Below are positions 48,538-60,367 of a stretch of DNA of 64,000 nt, piece after piece. Source of the stretch: Chloridium humicola (taxonomy: Eukaryota; Ascomycota; Sordariomycetes; Chaetosphaeriales; Chaetosphaeriaceae). The notes below the pieces were generated by a model. The model was not told the origin of the DNA. It made no database searches and saw only the letters and a list, made by a program, of their open reading frames with translations. Location of the stretch: NCBI GenBank assembly GCA_027569505.1, contig JAPDFF010000009.1, positions 124,001 through 188,000 on the forward strand, read 5' to 3'. Position 1 is the first letter of the stretch. Each line of letters opens with the position of its first letter. The position numbers and the translations under genes were made by a program.

Positions 48538-50000
48538 ATGACCGGCCCCGTGTCCGCCCGGCCTGGGATGATTGCTCGCCGCCGGCTTCCTGTTCTGGGA
48601 GCTCGATGGCCGCTGCTGCAATTGAAATGCTCGCTGCATACAGGCCACGCCGCTCGCCGTTTCGACCCGACACAACGCTGTTCAGGTCTCGAGCGCAACA
48701 GACCGTGGAGACCCCGTCACCCCATCATCTTCCCCACGGGGGGAGGATGCCGTAGCATTCACATCCCGCCAATCCTTCTGCCGCCGGTGCTCTTCGGCGG
48801 GCTGCTGGTTGGCCTGTGGATTTGGTACGTCCCCCCCAATTCTCCGATCCGGGCTCAAGATGATGGTCTAGAAGACTGTCAAACCACGAAGTAACCCTCG
48901 GGGAGAGAACCTTGTCTGACATGGCCAATCAGGAAATGCATAATGATGGTGGTCTTTCAGAACAAAATCATCTACATGCCCGGACTACCACCATCGTCCC
49001 GGCGTGAGCGGATAGCGGATTGGGCGAACCTCTGCGGCGATGTCCAGTGGACGGAGGAGAGGACGGTCGCCGAGGACGGCACCGAGCTTGCTCTGGCCAT
49101 CACGACAGTGCCCCTCCCACGGGGAACACGTCCAGCTGTGGTGAAGCAAGAGAAGCTCCCAGCCGCACACGTCTACGTCCTCTACTTTCAGGGTTGGCCG
49201 TCACAAGGACTGTGAGCCGGCGAGTTGAAACTGACAACCAATTAGGGAACGCCTCATCGATACCCCCTCGACTGCCGGACTTGTCGTGGGTTCTTCGAGC
49301 TGTCAGTGACAGCAAGACACATGCACTGGCACCGATGCAGTTGACGTTTGTGTGCCTGAGCTACAGAGGGTACTGGACGTCTCGTGGTCGGCCCGCGGAA
49401 CCTGGGCTCCGGCTCGATGCCGAGGCCGGCGTGCGGTGGATTGCCGAACGCCATGAGCATCAGTTCGGGAAGGACGGCACCACCGTCCCCATCCTACTGG
49501 TCTGGGGCCAGAGCATCGGTTCAGGGGTCGCAACGAATCTTGCCGCCACTGGGCGGGTGCCGGCAGGCATGCCGATCCAGGGACTGCTTCTAGAAACCCC
49601 CTTTGTCTCGGTCAGGGCAATGCTCGAGACGCTGTATCCCCAGAAATGGCTCCCGTACAAGTATCTGTGGCCATTCCTCCGGAACCACCTGGACAGTTGG
49701 GCCAATCTAGGCTTGATCGCCCGGGCAGCTCAGGAGAAGAAAGTGGCAGCACCCACGGTGTACATCCTTGAGGCCGAGCGGGACGAGCTGGTCCCGCAGG
49801 AGCAGAGCGAACGGCTTTTCCAGCGGTGCGTGGCCCTCGAAGTGCCTGCCGAGAGAGCGGTGGTGCCTGTGGCATACCACCAACAGGCCATAGCCAGAGG
49901 GGATGGCAAAAAGTTGGCAGCTCAGGCCATCCTCCGACTGACGGAGAAAGCTCTGGGGAGCAGCAGCAACAGCGGCCGGGACGTCTCTGGGTCACCTTGA
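48538..50000 (+). CDS. Alpha/beta hydrolase with N-terminal membrane segment (ABHD/Bem46-like)
   Basis: Three exons, 48538..48824, 48933..49192 and 49246..50000, give 433 residues. The N-terminus is Arg-rich without acidic residues, then a hydrophobic segment at about residues 77-96 (IPPILLPPVLFGGLLVGLWI) anchors the protein. The joined block WKCIMMVVFQNKIIYMPGLP is a fungal family signature. The hydrolase core has YVLYFQGNASS (oxyanion region), the nucleophile elbow WGQSIGSG, EAERDELVP with the likely acid, and VAYHQQAI with the likely base. The substrate is unknown; relatives include Bem46-type proteins on ER or mitochondrial membranes. The second intron uses a weak donor, GTTGGC, but the join is the only one that keeps frame and similarity. 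Confidence 0.82.
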
Positions 50001-51762
50001 ATTTTGCACCTGAATTTTCCAGACTTACAGGGTCTTTCCCGAAGATCCCAGGTGTGGCAACACCCTGATGTTAGCGGTCGCACCCTGGTGAAGTCCCTGT
50101 AACGTTATATCCCCCCGGCAGCGGTCCGATAAGCCAAACATTTGGATCCAGCCCAAGACGGGGCAGGAAAGGGGGCACCCGCGGGCGAAAAGGAGCGAAA
50201 AGGGGACGGGATGGGGGTCGTGTTGGGGTCGTGCCAAGCCGTGTGCATCACTGAGGTTTCTCCGTGAACACAGCGTGAAGGAGTGCAGCGTTGTGCTGTG
50301 CTGTGGCTGACCGCTCTGCCGTCAGCAGGCGGCTCGGTTGAATGGGCGCCCACGGTTTGCTCCCGTCCCGTCCTCCCTGCCCGTGCTTCTCTTCTGCTGC
50401 AAGGGTTGGGTGCTCGTTGCGTGATCGGGTTGCTGTTCCTTCGAGAATCGGGCTCCGGTGGGGCCTCGCGGCTGCACTGCTCGCGTGTTAATCTCAGCGG
50501 TGGCCCACCGAAGTTGCCAAGACTCAAAGCCTGGAACTCGAACGCTTGGCCAATGCTCCAATTCTTCAAGCTCTTCGAGCTCCGTCGAGAATTCAACTGA
50601 TCGACTTTTCTGCCTGGGGATCCTGGGAGTCAAGGGAAAGAATTTGTTTGATGAGTTGGGCGGATTCCGCCGCCGTTGGGCTCTGTCTCGGGTTCACCAG
50701 GCTGCTTGCTGCCTGCGTTGTGGCTGGTCGTCCGCCCTGCGCTGGGAGCAAAAATTCACACAGGGGTGAAGGAGTGTGTGTCCCGGGCCTCGGCAGCCTT
50801 GCATGGAGCGGCGGCGTCCAATTTCTCAGCCTTTTCCAGAAGTTCCATCCGCACATCCACCCACACCTTCAACGTCCCCCTTCGTTCCGGCCTCGCCTAG
50901 CTTGACGTTTTAGCACCGTTTAGCTTGCAAGTCTCCACGGCAGTTGGCACATGGAAACATGGAAAACCCCCAATCCATGGATGACTCCGAGTCCCCCTGT
51001 CTCACACTCGCCTCTCAGTGCCTGCCACTGCCTGTCTCTCGCACCCGGCTTGCTTTTCCGTCCCTTGACCAAGGCTACTTGGGACCGTCTCCAGGGAAGA
51101 ACCCTGGCGTCTACCCGCAAAATTTCGTCCAGCTTGCCCCAAAGAGGCAGCAAAGTCAGGTGACTCCGTGTCGTGCCCACTTCCCCAGACCTGTCTTCGT
51201 GCGCGTCGAATCACGCTCGAGACTGTTCTGCTGCCTCTTCCGGCCGCCGAGACCGCCTGGACGGTGGACGGTGTGCGTTGCCAATCCATGGACCATGTCT
51301 CCCACGCTCCCAGGCATCTCTGCAGCCGTGGCCTCCGTCACCCATTTAAATATGAGACCCGGCTCTCGCTCGCCGGAAATGAAGATGGGAAAATTTTTCT
51401 ACCATCCTCGTCTCCCTCGAGCCCACCTCGGCCTCGCTTAAGAAGGTACATGTAGGTCAGGCTGCCCATCGAAAGACCATCGAAAGGTCACCGCCAGTCC
51501 TCGCCAGTCCTCGACATCCGACACTCTGTCCCGCGATACCCTTTCACATTTATCGTCGTGGTTATCTCGCGTTTGCGTCTTTTTTCTGCTTCGTATTCTC
51601 TGTCTGCATCCACCGCCTTTTGGGTAGTGCTTCCTCCCTCGAGCCCCGACCTACCCACGGTCCCCGTCCATCGTCCCGGGCCGAGTCATCGACTCCCGCA
51701 GCGGGCCTCCGAACCGAGCCGGGTGGAGCATATAGAAGTCCGGGTTGCCGTCACACGTGCCG
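50001..51762. promoter_or_regulatory. Upstream region and probable leader of the BTB gene
   Basis: 1.76 kb. The part 51480-51760 is C/T-rich and looks like a fungal 5' leader; it contains a tandem CGCCAGTCCT unit near 51490-51510. Nothing else is recognised. Confidence 0.45.
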
Positions 51763-52834
51763 ATGATCAAGATGTTCTCCCGTCGCTTCGAACCGCCGCA
51801 GGTCAGCAGCAGCAGCACCAAGAGCTTCTCGTCCAAGACCTCAGGCAGGCATAGGAGGGCAAGCTCGTCTATCGCCAAAGATGCTGGCGTCTCGAAGCGG
51901 ACGGTCGAGCCGGGGCGCCGCCGTGCCGGGACTGTATCAAATGCAGGCTCCGAGTCCACCGTTGGCGGGTAAGTTTGCCGTCGGCCGATGTGCAGCAATG
52001 CGAGAATGCACAGCGTACTGACTTTGTCTCCAGTAACATCTCTGCCATCGTCACCCTCGTCGTCGGACAGGAGCAGAGGATATTTGCCGCCCACGAGAAC
52101 ATCCTCGGCGCCTCGCCCTTCTTCTCGAGCGTCCTCAAGAACCAGATGATGGACTCGCAAACCAAGAAGATCTCGCTCCCCGACGAAGAACCCGAAGTTT
52201 TCTCGTCCATCCTTGAGTTCCTCTACAAGGGCGACTACTACCCGCGCCTGGTCCACAACAAGAAGCGCAACACGTGGGAGCTGGAGCAGGCCGGCGAGGA
52301 TGGTCGGTCCGAGGCCACCATCTACCACCACAGCGTCGAGGGCGAGCTGCTCAAGGACACGGCTATCTACTGCGCTGCCGAGAAGTACGGCCTCGAGGAA
52401 CTGAAGCGGGTCTCGCTGCGCAAGCAGGGTCTTCGTAAGCCGACTTTTCCAGGTTATCCCGTTCCCGCCCGAGTCCTAACAAATGTGAACAGAGTCCGGC
52501 ATCCAGGCGAGCACCATCTTGGCCTCGGCCCGGTACGCCTACGCGAACACGCCCGACACCGACTCCAAGCTGCGCGCGCACTACCTCGCCCTCATCATCC
52601 GCAGCCGCGGCACCTTCAAGCGCAGCGGCACCATGCAACTCGAGATGTTCAACGGCAACACCCAGCTCTTCTTCGATTTGTTCGTTGCCTTGTGCAACCA
52701 TGTCGACGACATCTCAAGCGTTGCGTAGGTCACACCGCCTCATCATCACCCATCCACTTGAGCCTCATTCTGACTTGCCTTCTTCTGTAACAGCACCTCG
52801 CCTCGCACTCCTCGCAGCGGCCGGCCCTTCTAAG
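51763..52834 (+). CDS. BTB/POZ-domain protein
   Basis: Four exons, 51763..51968, 52034..52434, 52493..52724 and 52795..52834, give 292 residues. Residues 1-65 are basic and Ser-rich. The BTB fold follows: AIVTLVVGQEQRIFAAHENI, LGASPFFSSVLKNQMMDSQT, KKISLPDEEPEVFSSILEFL and YKGDYYPRL, then an insertion and DTAIYCAAEKYGLEELKR. The C-terminal part is helical (LASARYAYANTPDTDSKLRA). BTB domains dimerise or bind Cul3; the role here is unknown. The last intron is uncertain: its donor GTAGGT contains the TAG that would otherwise stop translation at 52728. Splicing adds TSPRTPRSGRPF. The start could also be the second Met, at 51772. Confidence 0.8.
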
Positions 52835-55504
52835 GCAGCCCCAACGCCCTCAGGTTTTTTTTTCGCCTCGGTCTTCCATAACACAACCACCACCATTTGA
52901 TACCCACACCCCTCAACACACCAAAATGATACCTGCCCCAAGGCGTTTCTCAACTCTGCGATGGATGATGCTGCTTCATACCCCTGCCTCTTCGCTTCGA
53001 AATTTTTCACGCACACGACTCTTTTTTTATCTTTAAGGACTAATACGGCGGCTTCCGACATAATTACTACGGGTTTCGGCTTGGGCATAGACATTTCTCC
53101 ATCATCATCTCTGACGATTTCGGCGCATGGGCTACTACTGGGGCGGGGTCTGTTTTCGTTTTCCTTGCGTCTACTAAATTTCTTCTGCATTGGAGTTGGT
53201 TGTCTTTCCGTTTGGATGTTTTATCTCACAGAAAACATCAACCTTGTACAACAGCATACCATCTTACGACACGACCTTGTTCTGGGCGGCGGAGGATCTT
53301 TCTGATTTTGGCAGTTCTTTTTTTTTTTCTTCCCTCGTCTTCCTGGTGTTTCAGATTGGGGGCAGGTTACGTTACGAATTTGCTCAAACCCCCTTGCTTT
53401 GGGAGATGCCGTCTCTTCCAGACGGATGCTTCAAACCGGGCATGGGTTTTCTTGTTCCTGGGTAGAGATCTCATTTCACAGCTTTTCTTTGAATGATGGT
53501 GGCAAATTCTGGGAGACACTGGAGAGGCTTTTTTTTTTTTTTTTTTAAACCAAGTTGGACCATGGTGGTGGAGAAGAAAGGGAGGTGGGAGAGAGGCATC
53601 AGAACGGAACGGAACCGAATGAAACTCATCTTTCGCTTCGTGCCTTGCTTCCTCATCAACTCTTGTTTCCATGTTTTTCACACCGGGCTTTGACCGAGGC
53701 CATGTTCTTGTTCATGAGAATCAAACACAGACCAGCACAACAACACAGTGCTCGTTCCCACCCACCCTCCCTGAACCTCCGTCCCGTCCCTCACCGATCC
53801 CATCTGCGATCTGAAAAATCATCAAAAAACGCATGATCCCCACGTGGCCCTTCGGCATCTTCGCCGACACACCATGAACAACGCACACAAGCATCAACAC
53901 CAATGCAAGCCGAAATGCATCCATGATCCCATTTTCCTCCCCCCTTCCCTTGCTGATTATTCAGATCTCTCCACACACCGATCCTGTCGGTCCCATCCAG
54001 CTGGTCCGGATTTACAAACTGAACTAAACTACTCCGTAAACTAAAAACGCTAAGGGGAAATTGGAGAACCCGTCCTCTCGGACCGGAACAGACCCGCGGG
54101 ATCTCCTTAACGAAAAAAACAAGGTGTGGTGAGAGATTTCCGGGAGATTGGAAGTTCTGGTCCCTTTTTTTTTGTCGCCACCAAACCAGACCGTTGGGTT
54201 TGGAGGCTTGTCCTGTCTGGGAATGACTTCTTTTTGGGACAGGGGAGTGGAATGAATGCTTGTTTCTTGGCACGGGATGGAGGGAAATTTTTCGACGGGC
54301 CAGGTGGGCAAGGTGGGCAAGGTGTGTAATTTACCAACGGTTTGGGGTAGGTGACAGACAAACTTGGGAGGAAGGTGAGGAAAAATTGTTGAAAGGGGGT
54401 GATGAGGGAAAAGGGGCGAAAAGGGAGAGCGGGATGTTGTCGGGGTGGGAGACTTGTCCGCGGCTGCCGGCCTGGTTTGCATTGATTGTGAAGGGGTCGG
54501 CGATCACACAAGCTCGCTCGGTGAACTCGGTGAAGGATCACAAAACGGAGAGGCAAGAGAAATTGGAGGCCTGTGTGTGTGTGTGGTGGCCGTGAGTCAC
54601 TTTTCACGGTGACACTTCCAAGTTGTAGTGTTGGCTGTGTTGGAAACCATCTGTGCTGTCACATCCCGCGATGCACTCTAAATGGTGCGCGCTCCTGGCG
54701 GCGCTGTCAGACCGTGAATCTGCTGTGAATCTGGCTTTTGCGCGTTCCTTGCATGGCCGGAAACGGGAAAAAGTGCGGGGGAAGAGGCACCACACAAGAC
54801 GGAGAGAGGCGCTTGATGCTTTTCTGGGTTGCGATCCGTGATGATTGTGGTTGTGGTTGGTTGGACTGGGAAGGCAATGCGAGGCAAGGCGAGGCGGGTG
54901 ACCAGCAAGAAAAGGGGCCATATTTAGACCCTGTTACCTGATTGGGCGTTTCTGAGGCAACCCTGCCACCAGCTGTGCACAGCAAACAAAGACCTGTACA
55001 GGGGTGACACCATAAGTGATGGCGAGGTGCAAACTGCGGAAGACTACAGGTTGTCTTTGGGAAGACGGTCGTTGTTGTGAATCAGGAAATTCATTGAAAA
55101 TGATGATTGTTTACACCAGCTGTTCACCGCTGAAGTTAAATAAAACTTGGTGTCGGTGAGACAGACATCCCGCGGGTCAGTCCGACCGACCGATAAGCGA
55201 CGGGATACGGTCAGGAAGATGCCACGACTTTCCCGCGGTTTGCGGCACTGGCTGCATGCGATTTGCTGTTCAGATTTGAGCTGAACCAGAAAATCCTGTC
55301 GCCATCTGCAGGACACCCCCACCACTCCGTGTAATCCCGATCTCTGTCATCCTGCAGGCTTGTGGGAGCAAAACTTGGAGTTTCTCCTCCACCCTCTCCG
55401 ATACTTCAGATCAATGACTGCGCAAGAGTGACTGATCAATGGCATTGGCCGATCCCACGGGGCAATCCCCGATCCTATGCTGCTCCCAGCCATGCTCCCT
55501 TTTC
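52835..55504. other. Convergent 3' region, BTB gene/csn12
   Basis: 2.7 kb with no supported gene. It contains an 18-nt T run at about 53530-53548, a TG run at 54572-54583 and two GGTGGGCAA units near 54304-54321. Open frames are short. It may be 3' UTR plus untranscribed DNA; a non-coding RNA cannot be judged from sequence. Confidence 0.45.
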
Positions 55505-57393
55505 TCAGACGCCGGTGCCAGGGAATGCCCCTGACTTGCTCAGCACCACTATGCCGTGTTGGCGCGAGATGTATCCCTTCATGAGACCCTATTTGTAAAG
55601 CAATCAGCAAAGTGATTCATTGCTGGGGCAACTGTTTGCACCAATCGGCATGTTTGGGTCGTGATGTGGGAAGCCGGTTTCTGCCTTGATACCCCAGGCA
55701 GAGAAGTGCCTAAGAGGGCAATCTTTGATAGCCAGGCATCAATGCGACGAGAAACCCACGTGGTCGAATGCCTTGATGCCTTTGCTTGGGGAGGTTACCA
55801 GCGCCTGCGACAGGCAAAAGGGGGCAACACGGTTGGCTGGTTTCGAGCGGGGGTTTGCCTTCGGAGGGCATCATGTGCGGACTTGACTCACCTTGTAGAT
55901 CATATTCGCCAACAGGCACTCAACCTCGTCATTGTCGATCTTCTCCTGGCTGCCGAGGCTGATAGCGGCGGCGAACTCAGCGACCGGCACGCGACTGCGG
56001 CGAACGGGCTCCGCCCCTTCCTTGGCCTCCTCGAAGCCTCGGGCAATAAACACCTTGCGGAGGAGGTTACGCAACGCAATATCCCGGCCCCGTTCGAGGG
56101 TCAGGTAGATGCGACGCTTGACAAACTCGTCCTCTCCTTCCTGAAGAGCAAGATCGAATTTGTGGAGCTGGCCTCGCTTGATGCACTGGCAGAGCGGCAG
56201 GAAGAGCTTCTGTAACCGAGGGTATGGCGCCAAAAGCTGCTCTGTCGGGAGAGTGTGGGTGGTGATGAGGCGGCATGGGATGAGGTATGTCAAAATGAGT
56301 CTAACCCTGGGTCAGCGTCTGCGCGGCTATGTCAACCTGGGGTCTGCTCACTCTTTATTCCTCACAGAGTCCTTGTGGCAGAGCCCCCATGCCTCTGTCA
56401 GATACTCCTCGGCCTGCTTTGTTAGTCATGGTTCCGGGATATCAGTGTGTGCAGCCGTACCTGTGCGTAGTTCTCCTCCAAGAAAGCGAGGACACCTTGG
56501 TGGTACCTGAATGTTACTTGCTGAGACTTGGGGAATGCTGAGAAGTCGGGCATGTCTGCGCCCCCTGCCCGTAGGCTGTTGAGAATGTTCTTGGACAAGT
56601 TCGCCGAGTTCAACTTGAAATAAGTTTTCAGGAGGAGGTTGGTAATGTAGTAGATCCCCCACTTGCGGGACTCAATGAGAGGTGCTCTAGAATATGGTGA
56701 GAAACGATGGGCTTTGACTCGGGGAGCACACTCTGACCTGTCTGTCTGGCAGATCATGAAGACCCTCATCAGGACTCTCGCACAATCTTCGAGTTTCTGG
56801 CGCTTGTTTGACTCTGGGTCAAAGTCATCTTGGAAGTTTGCCGCGGCGCTGTCGTCGAGAGATGTGTTGCTGTTTCGCTCTTCGTCTGCTCTGATGGCAA
56901 AGAGGCGCAGGTGCTTGCTCACCACATATAGGGCCGGAAGAGTCCAGGCTTCGAAGGCACTGCTGGTCTGGTAACCCCGCCCGAAAACATTCAACAACTC
57001 AACCCATGCCTCGTAGACCTTTGTCCACACTAGCTGTGATGACTGTCGTTTACATTAGCCAAGTGCATTTGTGGTACATATCGCTCGGAAACCCACCTTG
57101 GTGTTGCCCGTCAACTCCCTCGCTACGAGGATCGCATTGGCTGCGTTCCAGTACGCTGTGTACACTTCGACCCAACCTTGCACCTCCTGGTGGTCAATGC
57201 CACTGACGAGTGCTGCATTCCCCTGAAGCCCACGCTTGAGGGCGTTCTTGATGCTGTGAGCATTTTGACTGTTGCATATCCTCCTCAGCTTCTCAGTCGA
57301 GACCTCTGGTGATAATGTCTTTGCCAGACGATAGCCGTCCTGCTTGGTCCATGCTTCGGCAAATTCGTTGAAAAACGAGGGGCCGAACTCCAT
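55505..57393 (-). CDS. csn12: CSN12/PCID2-Thp1 family PCI-domain protein
   Basis: Six exons, complement(55505..55588, 55892..56300, 56352..56413, 56461..56686, 56738..57033, 57097..57393), give 457 residues. Four introns are 47-63 nt; the last is 303 nt. The protein is all-helical: an N-terminal region (MEFGPSFFNEFAEAWTKQDG), the conserved SRKWGIYYITNLLLKTYFKL, the TPR-like stretch QVTFRYHQGVLAFLEENYAQ then AEEYLTEAW, and a C-terminal PCI winged helix (DEVECLLANMIYKGLMKGYI) ending VLSKSGAFPGTGV. Relatives are yeast Csn12 and Thp1 and human PCID2, which act with the COP9 signalosome or the TREX-2 mRNA-export complex with Sem1/DSS1. The last exon was found by its conserved ending and lies well beyond the preceding open frame. 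Confidence 0.92.
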
Positions 57394-57944
57394 CTTGGAG
57401 AGATGCTGTCGCGTGCTGATGTAAATGCCCGACTATGGCCTCTTGGAGTCGAAGTTGAGGGTGAGATCCCTGAGATGGAGCGTCTGATTCGGTGTGGTGT
57501 GGTAAGAATTCGTCGAAACCCCAATTCAAAATCTCATACTACACTTCCAGCCGTCTGGACCTCAATAAACCCTTTGGAAGAGGATAAGTCAGGTCGCGTC
57601 AGCGTTGTCGTCGTCGTCGTTGCAGGGATGGTAGTGAGTTGTGAGCCTTGCCAATCCATGATTGGCTTCGAGGGTCATGGTATGGGAGGAAGTCAGATGC
57701 AACCCCACATTGTGTGGCGGCGGGGGACTGGTGCACCGCCACATCTAGGCTTGGCGAGTAATTGTTGGCCCATGCGCTTTGAGCCCTAACCAGGCGCACC
57801 CAATTTTTTCCTGCTTTTCGAGATCGCCGAATTCAGGACTCCGACAGCACACCCAACGACTTCGTGACCGCAGCGGGAAATCATCACAGTAAGTTGGCAT
57901 CGCTTGCACATCCTGTCATTGGAAACTTTCTAACATTGAAGAAG
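57394..57944. promoter_or_regulatory. Divergent promoter region, csn12/rpl20
   Basis: 551 bases between divergent start codons. A strong ribosomal-protein promoter is expected on the right side. No specific element is claimed; a GTCGTC triplet run lies near 57603-57620. Confidence 0.45.
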
Positions 57945-58934
57945 ATGGGTAAGCAGCTTCGGTTTTCCTTCCAAATCCACTCTTGCATTACCAGCGACGG
58001 CCCGAGAGCACACCGACGACCCATTGATGGACGACGACAAAATGATGCAACCTCATAATCGACAATTATCGACAGAACCAGAGGTTGGAAGTGGTGGATA
58101 ATTGGCATGGGGAAACGTTTGCGACAACATGACGTGGGCTTGGGCCTGAACCACGGAGACGATACGGCTTGAAGAACGAATCCGACAAACTCGTCCCGAA
58201 CTCACTCTCGACGACCCCCGACCGCCAACACTGTGCTCGACGACACCTTTTTGCTTACTACACTCGGCCGACCAGAAGACAGTCCGCTGACAACATGGTT
58301 CAGGTCGTCTCCAGGAATACCAGGTGATCGGGCGCCATCTGCCCACCGAGGCCAACCCCACCCCCAGCCTCTACCGCATGCGCATCTTTGCGCCCAACGA
58401 GGTCGTTGCCAAGTCCCGTTTCTGGTACTTCCTTCGCGGTCTCCGCAAGGTCAAGAAGGCCACCGGTGAGATCGTCAGCGTCAATGTCGTACGTACACCT
58501 GAGTATGAGGAGGGCTTGCATGGGATGCTCATTCTTTCCCCAGATCTCCGAGAAGCACCCCCTGAAGGTCAAGAACTTCGGTGTCTGGATCCGCTACGAC
58601 TCTCGCTCCGGCACCCACAACATGTACAAGGAGTACCGCGAGACCTCGAGGACCGCTGCCGTTGAGGCCCTCTACTCCGACATGGCCGCCCGCCACCGTG
58701 CCCGCTTCAGGTCCATCCACGTACGACGATCCCCAGTGGCGTGCCTTCGGTTCGCGATTGCTGACCCAGACACAGATTCTCCGCGTCGTCGAGATCGAGA
58801 AGACCGAGGACATCAAGCGCCCCTACATCAAGCAGCTCGTCACCAAGCAGCTCTCCTTCCCTCTCCCCCACCGTGTCCCCAAGACCAGCACCAAGAAGGT
58901 CTTCAGCGCGACGCGCCCGTCCACTTTTGCTTGA
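57945..58934 (+). CDS. rpl20: 60S ribosomal protein eL20 (L18a/L20)
   Basis: Four coding exons, 57945..57948, 58304..58488, 58544..58720 and 58776..58934, give 174 residues, the standard length. The first coding exon is just ATGG before a 355-nt intron (GTAAGC donor), a common layout for fungal ribosomal-protein genes. The join gives MGRLQEYQVIGRHLPTEANP. The body continues LYRMRIFAPNEVVAKSRFWY, FLRGLRKVKKATGEIVSVNV and ISEKHPLKVKNFGVWIRYDS, and ends PKTSTKKVFSATRPSTFA. It is a structural protein of the large cytosolic subunit. An out-of-frame ATG at 58295 lies inside the intron end and is not the start. The other introns are both 55 nt. Confidence 0.96.
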
Positions 58935-59638
58935 GGGGTTTCATGGTTGTGTTTGGGGTTGGCAGGTTCTTCAGGTGTTCATTAGGAAAATGGGATATCC
59001 TGCATTTGCTCCCTAGGACGAGCATGAAATGAATCAACGGTCAAGCACTGGTTTTGCGTTTGTGAGCGAGTCAATCGTCCTTCGTCCCTCTGATAAGACG
59101 GAAGTCGAAGTTGAGGCATTGCGGGAACCTGGATCTGATTTGACCGAAACTTTTGATGGAGGAAACGGTTGCAGCAAACTTGCGCAACAGAGCCTCGGTC
59201 CGTCCACACGAAGTATGACAGGATTCCGGGTCGGACAAGCGAAGATCTCCGTGTTTTGTCTTGCTCCGGTCCGAGTCCGGGCCGTCACCAAGGCCGGGAT
59301 CGTATTTCCTCCGACGGAGCCATTTGCGTAGTAAGCAGGTCGGCAGTGGAGGTCAGCATTGCGCCTCATACTCCAAATGTGGCAGCTGGATAGATACCAA
59401 TACGGGCCAGCTCCGCAGCTGTCGTGCCAGAGTTCATGATGGAATGACTCACGAGACCTTTTGTTCATGCTATCCTTCCTGTCTTTCTCTGCCTTCAAAT
59501 TTTTTTCTGTTTCCTCAGGTTCCTTCAACCACTCTCCCTCCCCTGCTGCTCAAGTCTTGAGAAAGTCCTGCTACCCCTCATAACCTCTTCGCCACACCCC
59601 TCACTTTTCTCACAACAAACTCAAAAATCTATCACACC
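58935..59638. other. Intergenic region, rpl20 to GNAT gene
   Basis: 704 bases with the rpl20 3' UTR and the GNAT promoter. The last 150 bases (59470-59630) are C/T-rich, a probable leader. No gene is seen. Confidence 0.5.
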
Positions 59639-60367
59639 ATGTCCGCCCAAGAGCCCCGCCCCGCCCCGGGCCCGGAGCCGAACCCCTCCTCCTTCGTCCG
59701 CGTCCGCACCACCCTCCCTCGCCGTCCCCTCCCCCCCAACTCCGCCCGCCAACCAATCCTCACCGAGCGCCTGCTCCTCCGCGCCTTCACCCCCGAAGAC
59801 ATCACCGCCTTCCACGAGCTGCGCACCCAACCCGAGGTGATGCACTGGACGGCCGCGGGGGTGCCCGACAAGGACGTGGCCGCATCGCAGGCCAAGCTGG
59901 ATCCCTTCCTGCCACCGCGGGATACAGAGGCGTATAACTTTGCGATCTGTGATAGGGAGACGGGGGCGTTGATTGGCATTGGGGGGAATCACATGTGGAG
60001 GTCGAGCTTTGGGTGGCCGGAGGTGGGGTATATGCTGAGGAAGGAGGCGTGGGGGAGGGGGTTGGGGACGGAGTTCTTGAGGGGGTGGTTGGGTGCGTGG
60101 AGTGGGTTGGAGAGGGAGGAGGTGGAGGTGGAGGTTGATGGGAGGACCGTGGAAGGGGGGGTGGTGGGGGAGGATGGGAGGGTGAGGGAGCAGTTGATTG
60201 CTGTGACGGTGACGGCGAATGGGAGGAGTCAGGGGGTGTTGGAGAAGGCGGGGTTTGAGTGGTTTGTTACGTGGTTGGCGAGGGATAACGTGAAGGGGGA
60301 TGGGGAGGAGATGATGGTTGAGTTGCCGACGTTTAGGTATTTTCCGGGAGGGAAGAATGGGGAGTAA
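59639..60367 (+). CDS. GNAT-family N-acetyltransferase (RimJ/RimL-like)
   Basis: A single exon of 242 residues from the ATG at 59639 (MSAQEPRPAPGPEPNPSSFV). The first 38 residues are Pro-rich. The acetyltransferase domain starts ILTERLLLRAFTPEDITAFH, continues NFAICDRETGALIGIGGNH and GWPEVGYMLRKEAWGRGLGT (the acetyl-CoA pyrophosphate loop, with Arg-Gly-Leu-Gly), and ends AVTVTANGRSQGVLEKAGF with motif B (N-x-x-S). A Glu/Val/Gly-rich insert between the loop and motif B may be a surface loop. Family members acetylate protein N-termini or small molecules; the substrate cannot be told from sequence. Codon use in the second half is strongly G-ended compared with the C-rich first half. Confidence 0.85.
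   Translation: MSAQEPRPAPGPEPNPSSFVRVRTTLPRRPLPPNSARQPILTERLLLRAFTPEDITAFHELRTQPEVMHWTAAGVPDKDVAASQAKLDPFLPPRDTEAYNFAICDRETGALIGIGGNHMWRSSFGWPEVGYMLRKEAWGRGLGTEFLRGWLGAWSGLEREEVEVEVDGRTVEGGVVGEDGRVREQLIAVTVTANGRSQGVLEKAGFEWFVTWLARDNVKGDGEEMMVELPTFRYFPGGKNGE

Noticed and set aside
58295..58330. ATG at 58295 as the rpl20 start
   Set aside because: It is out of frame with the conserved EYQVIGRHLP; the ATGG exon at 57945 restores the known N-terminus.
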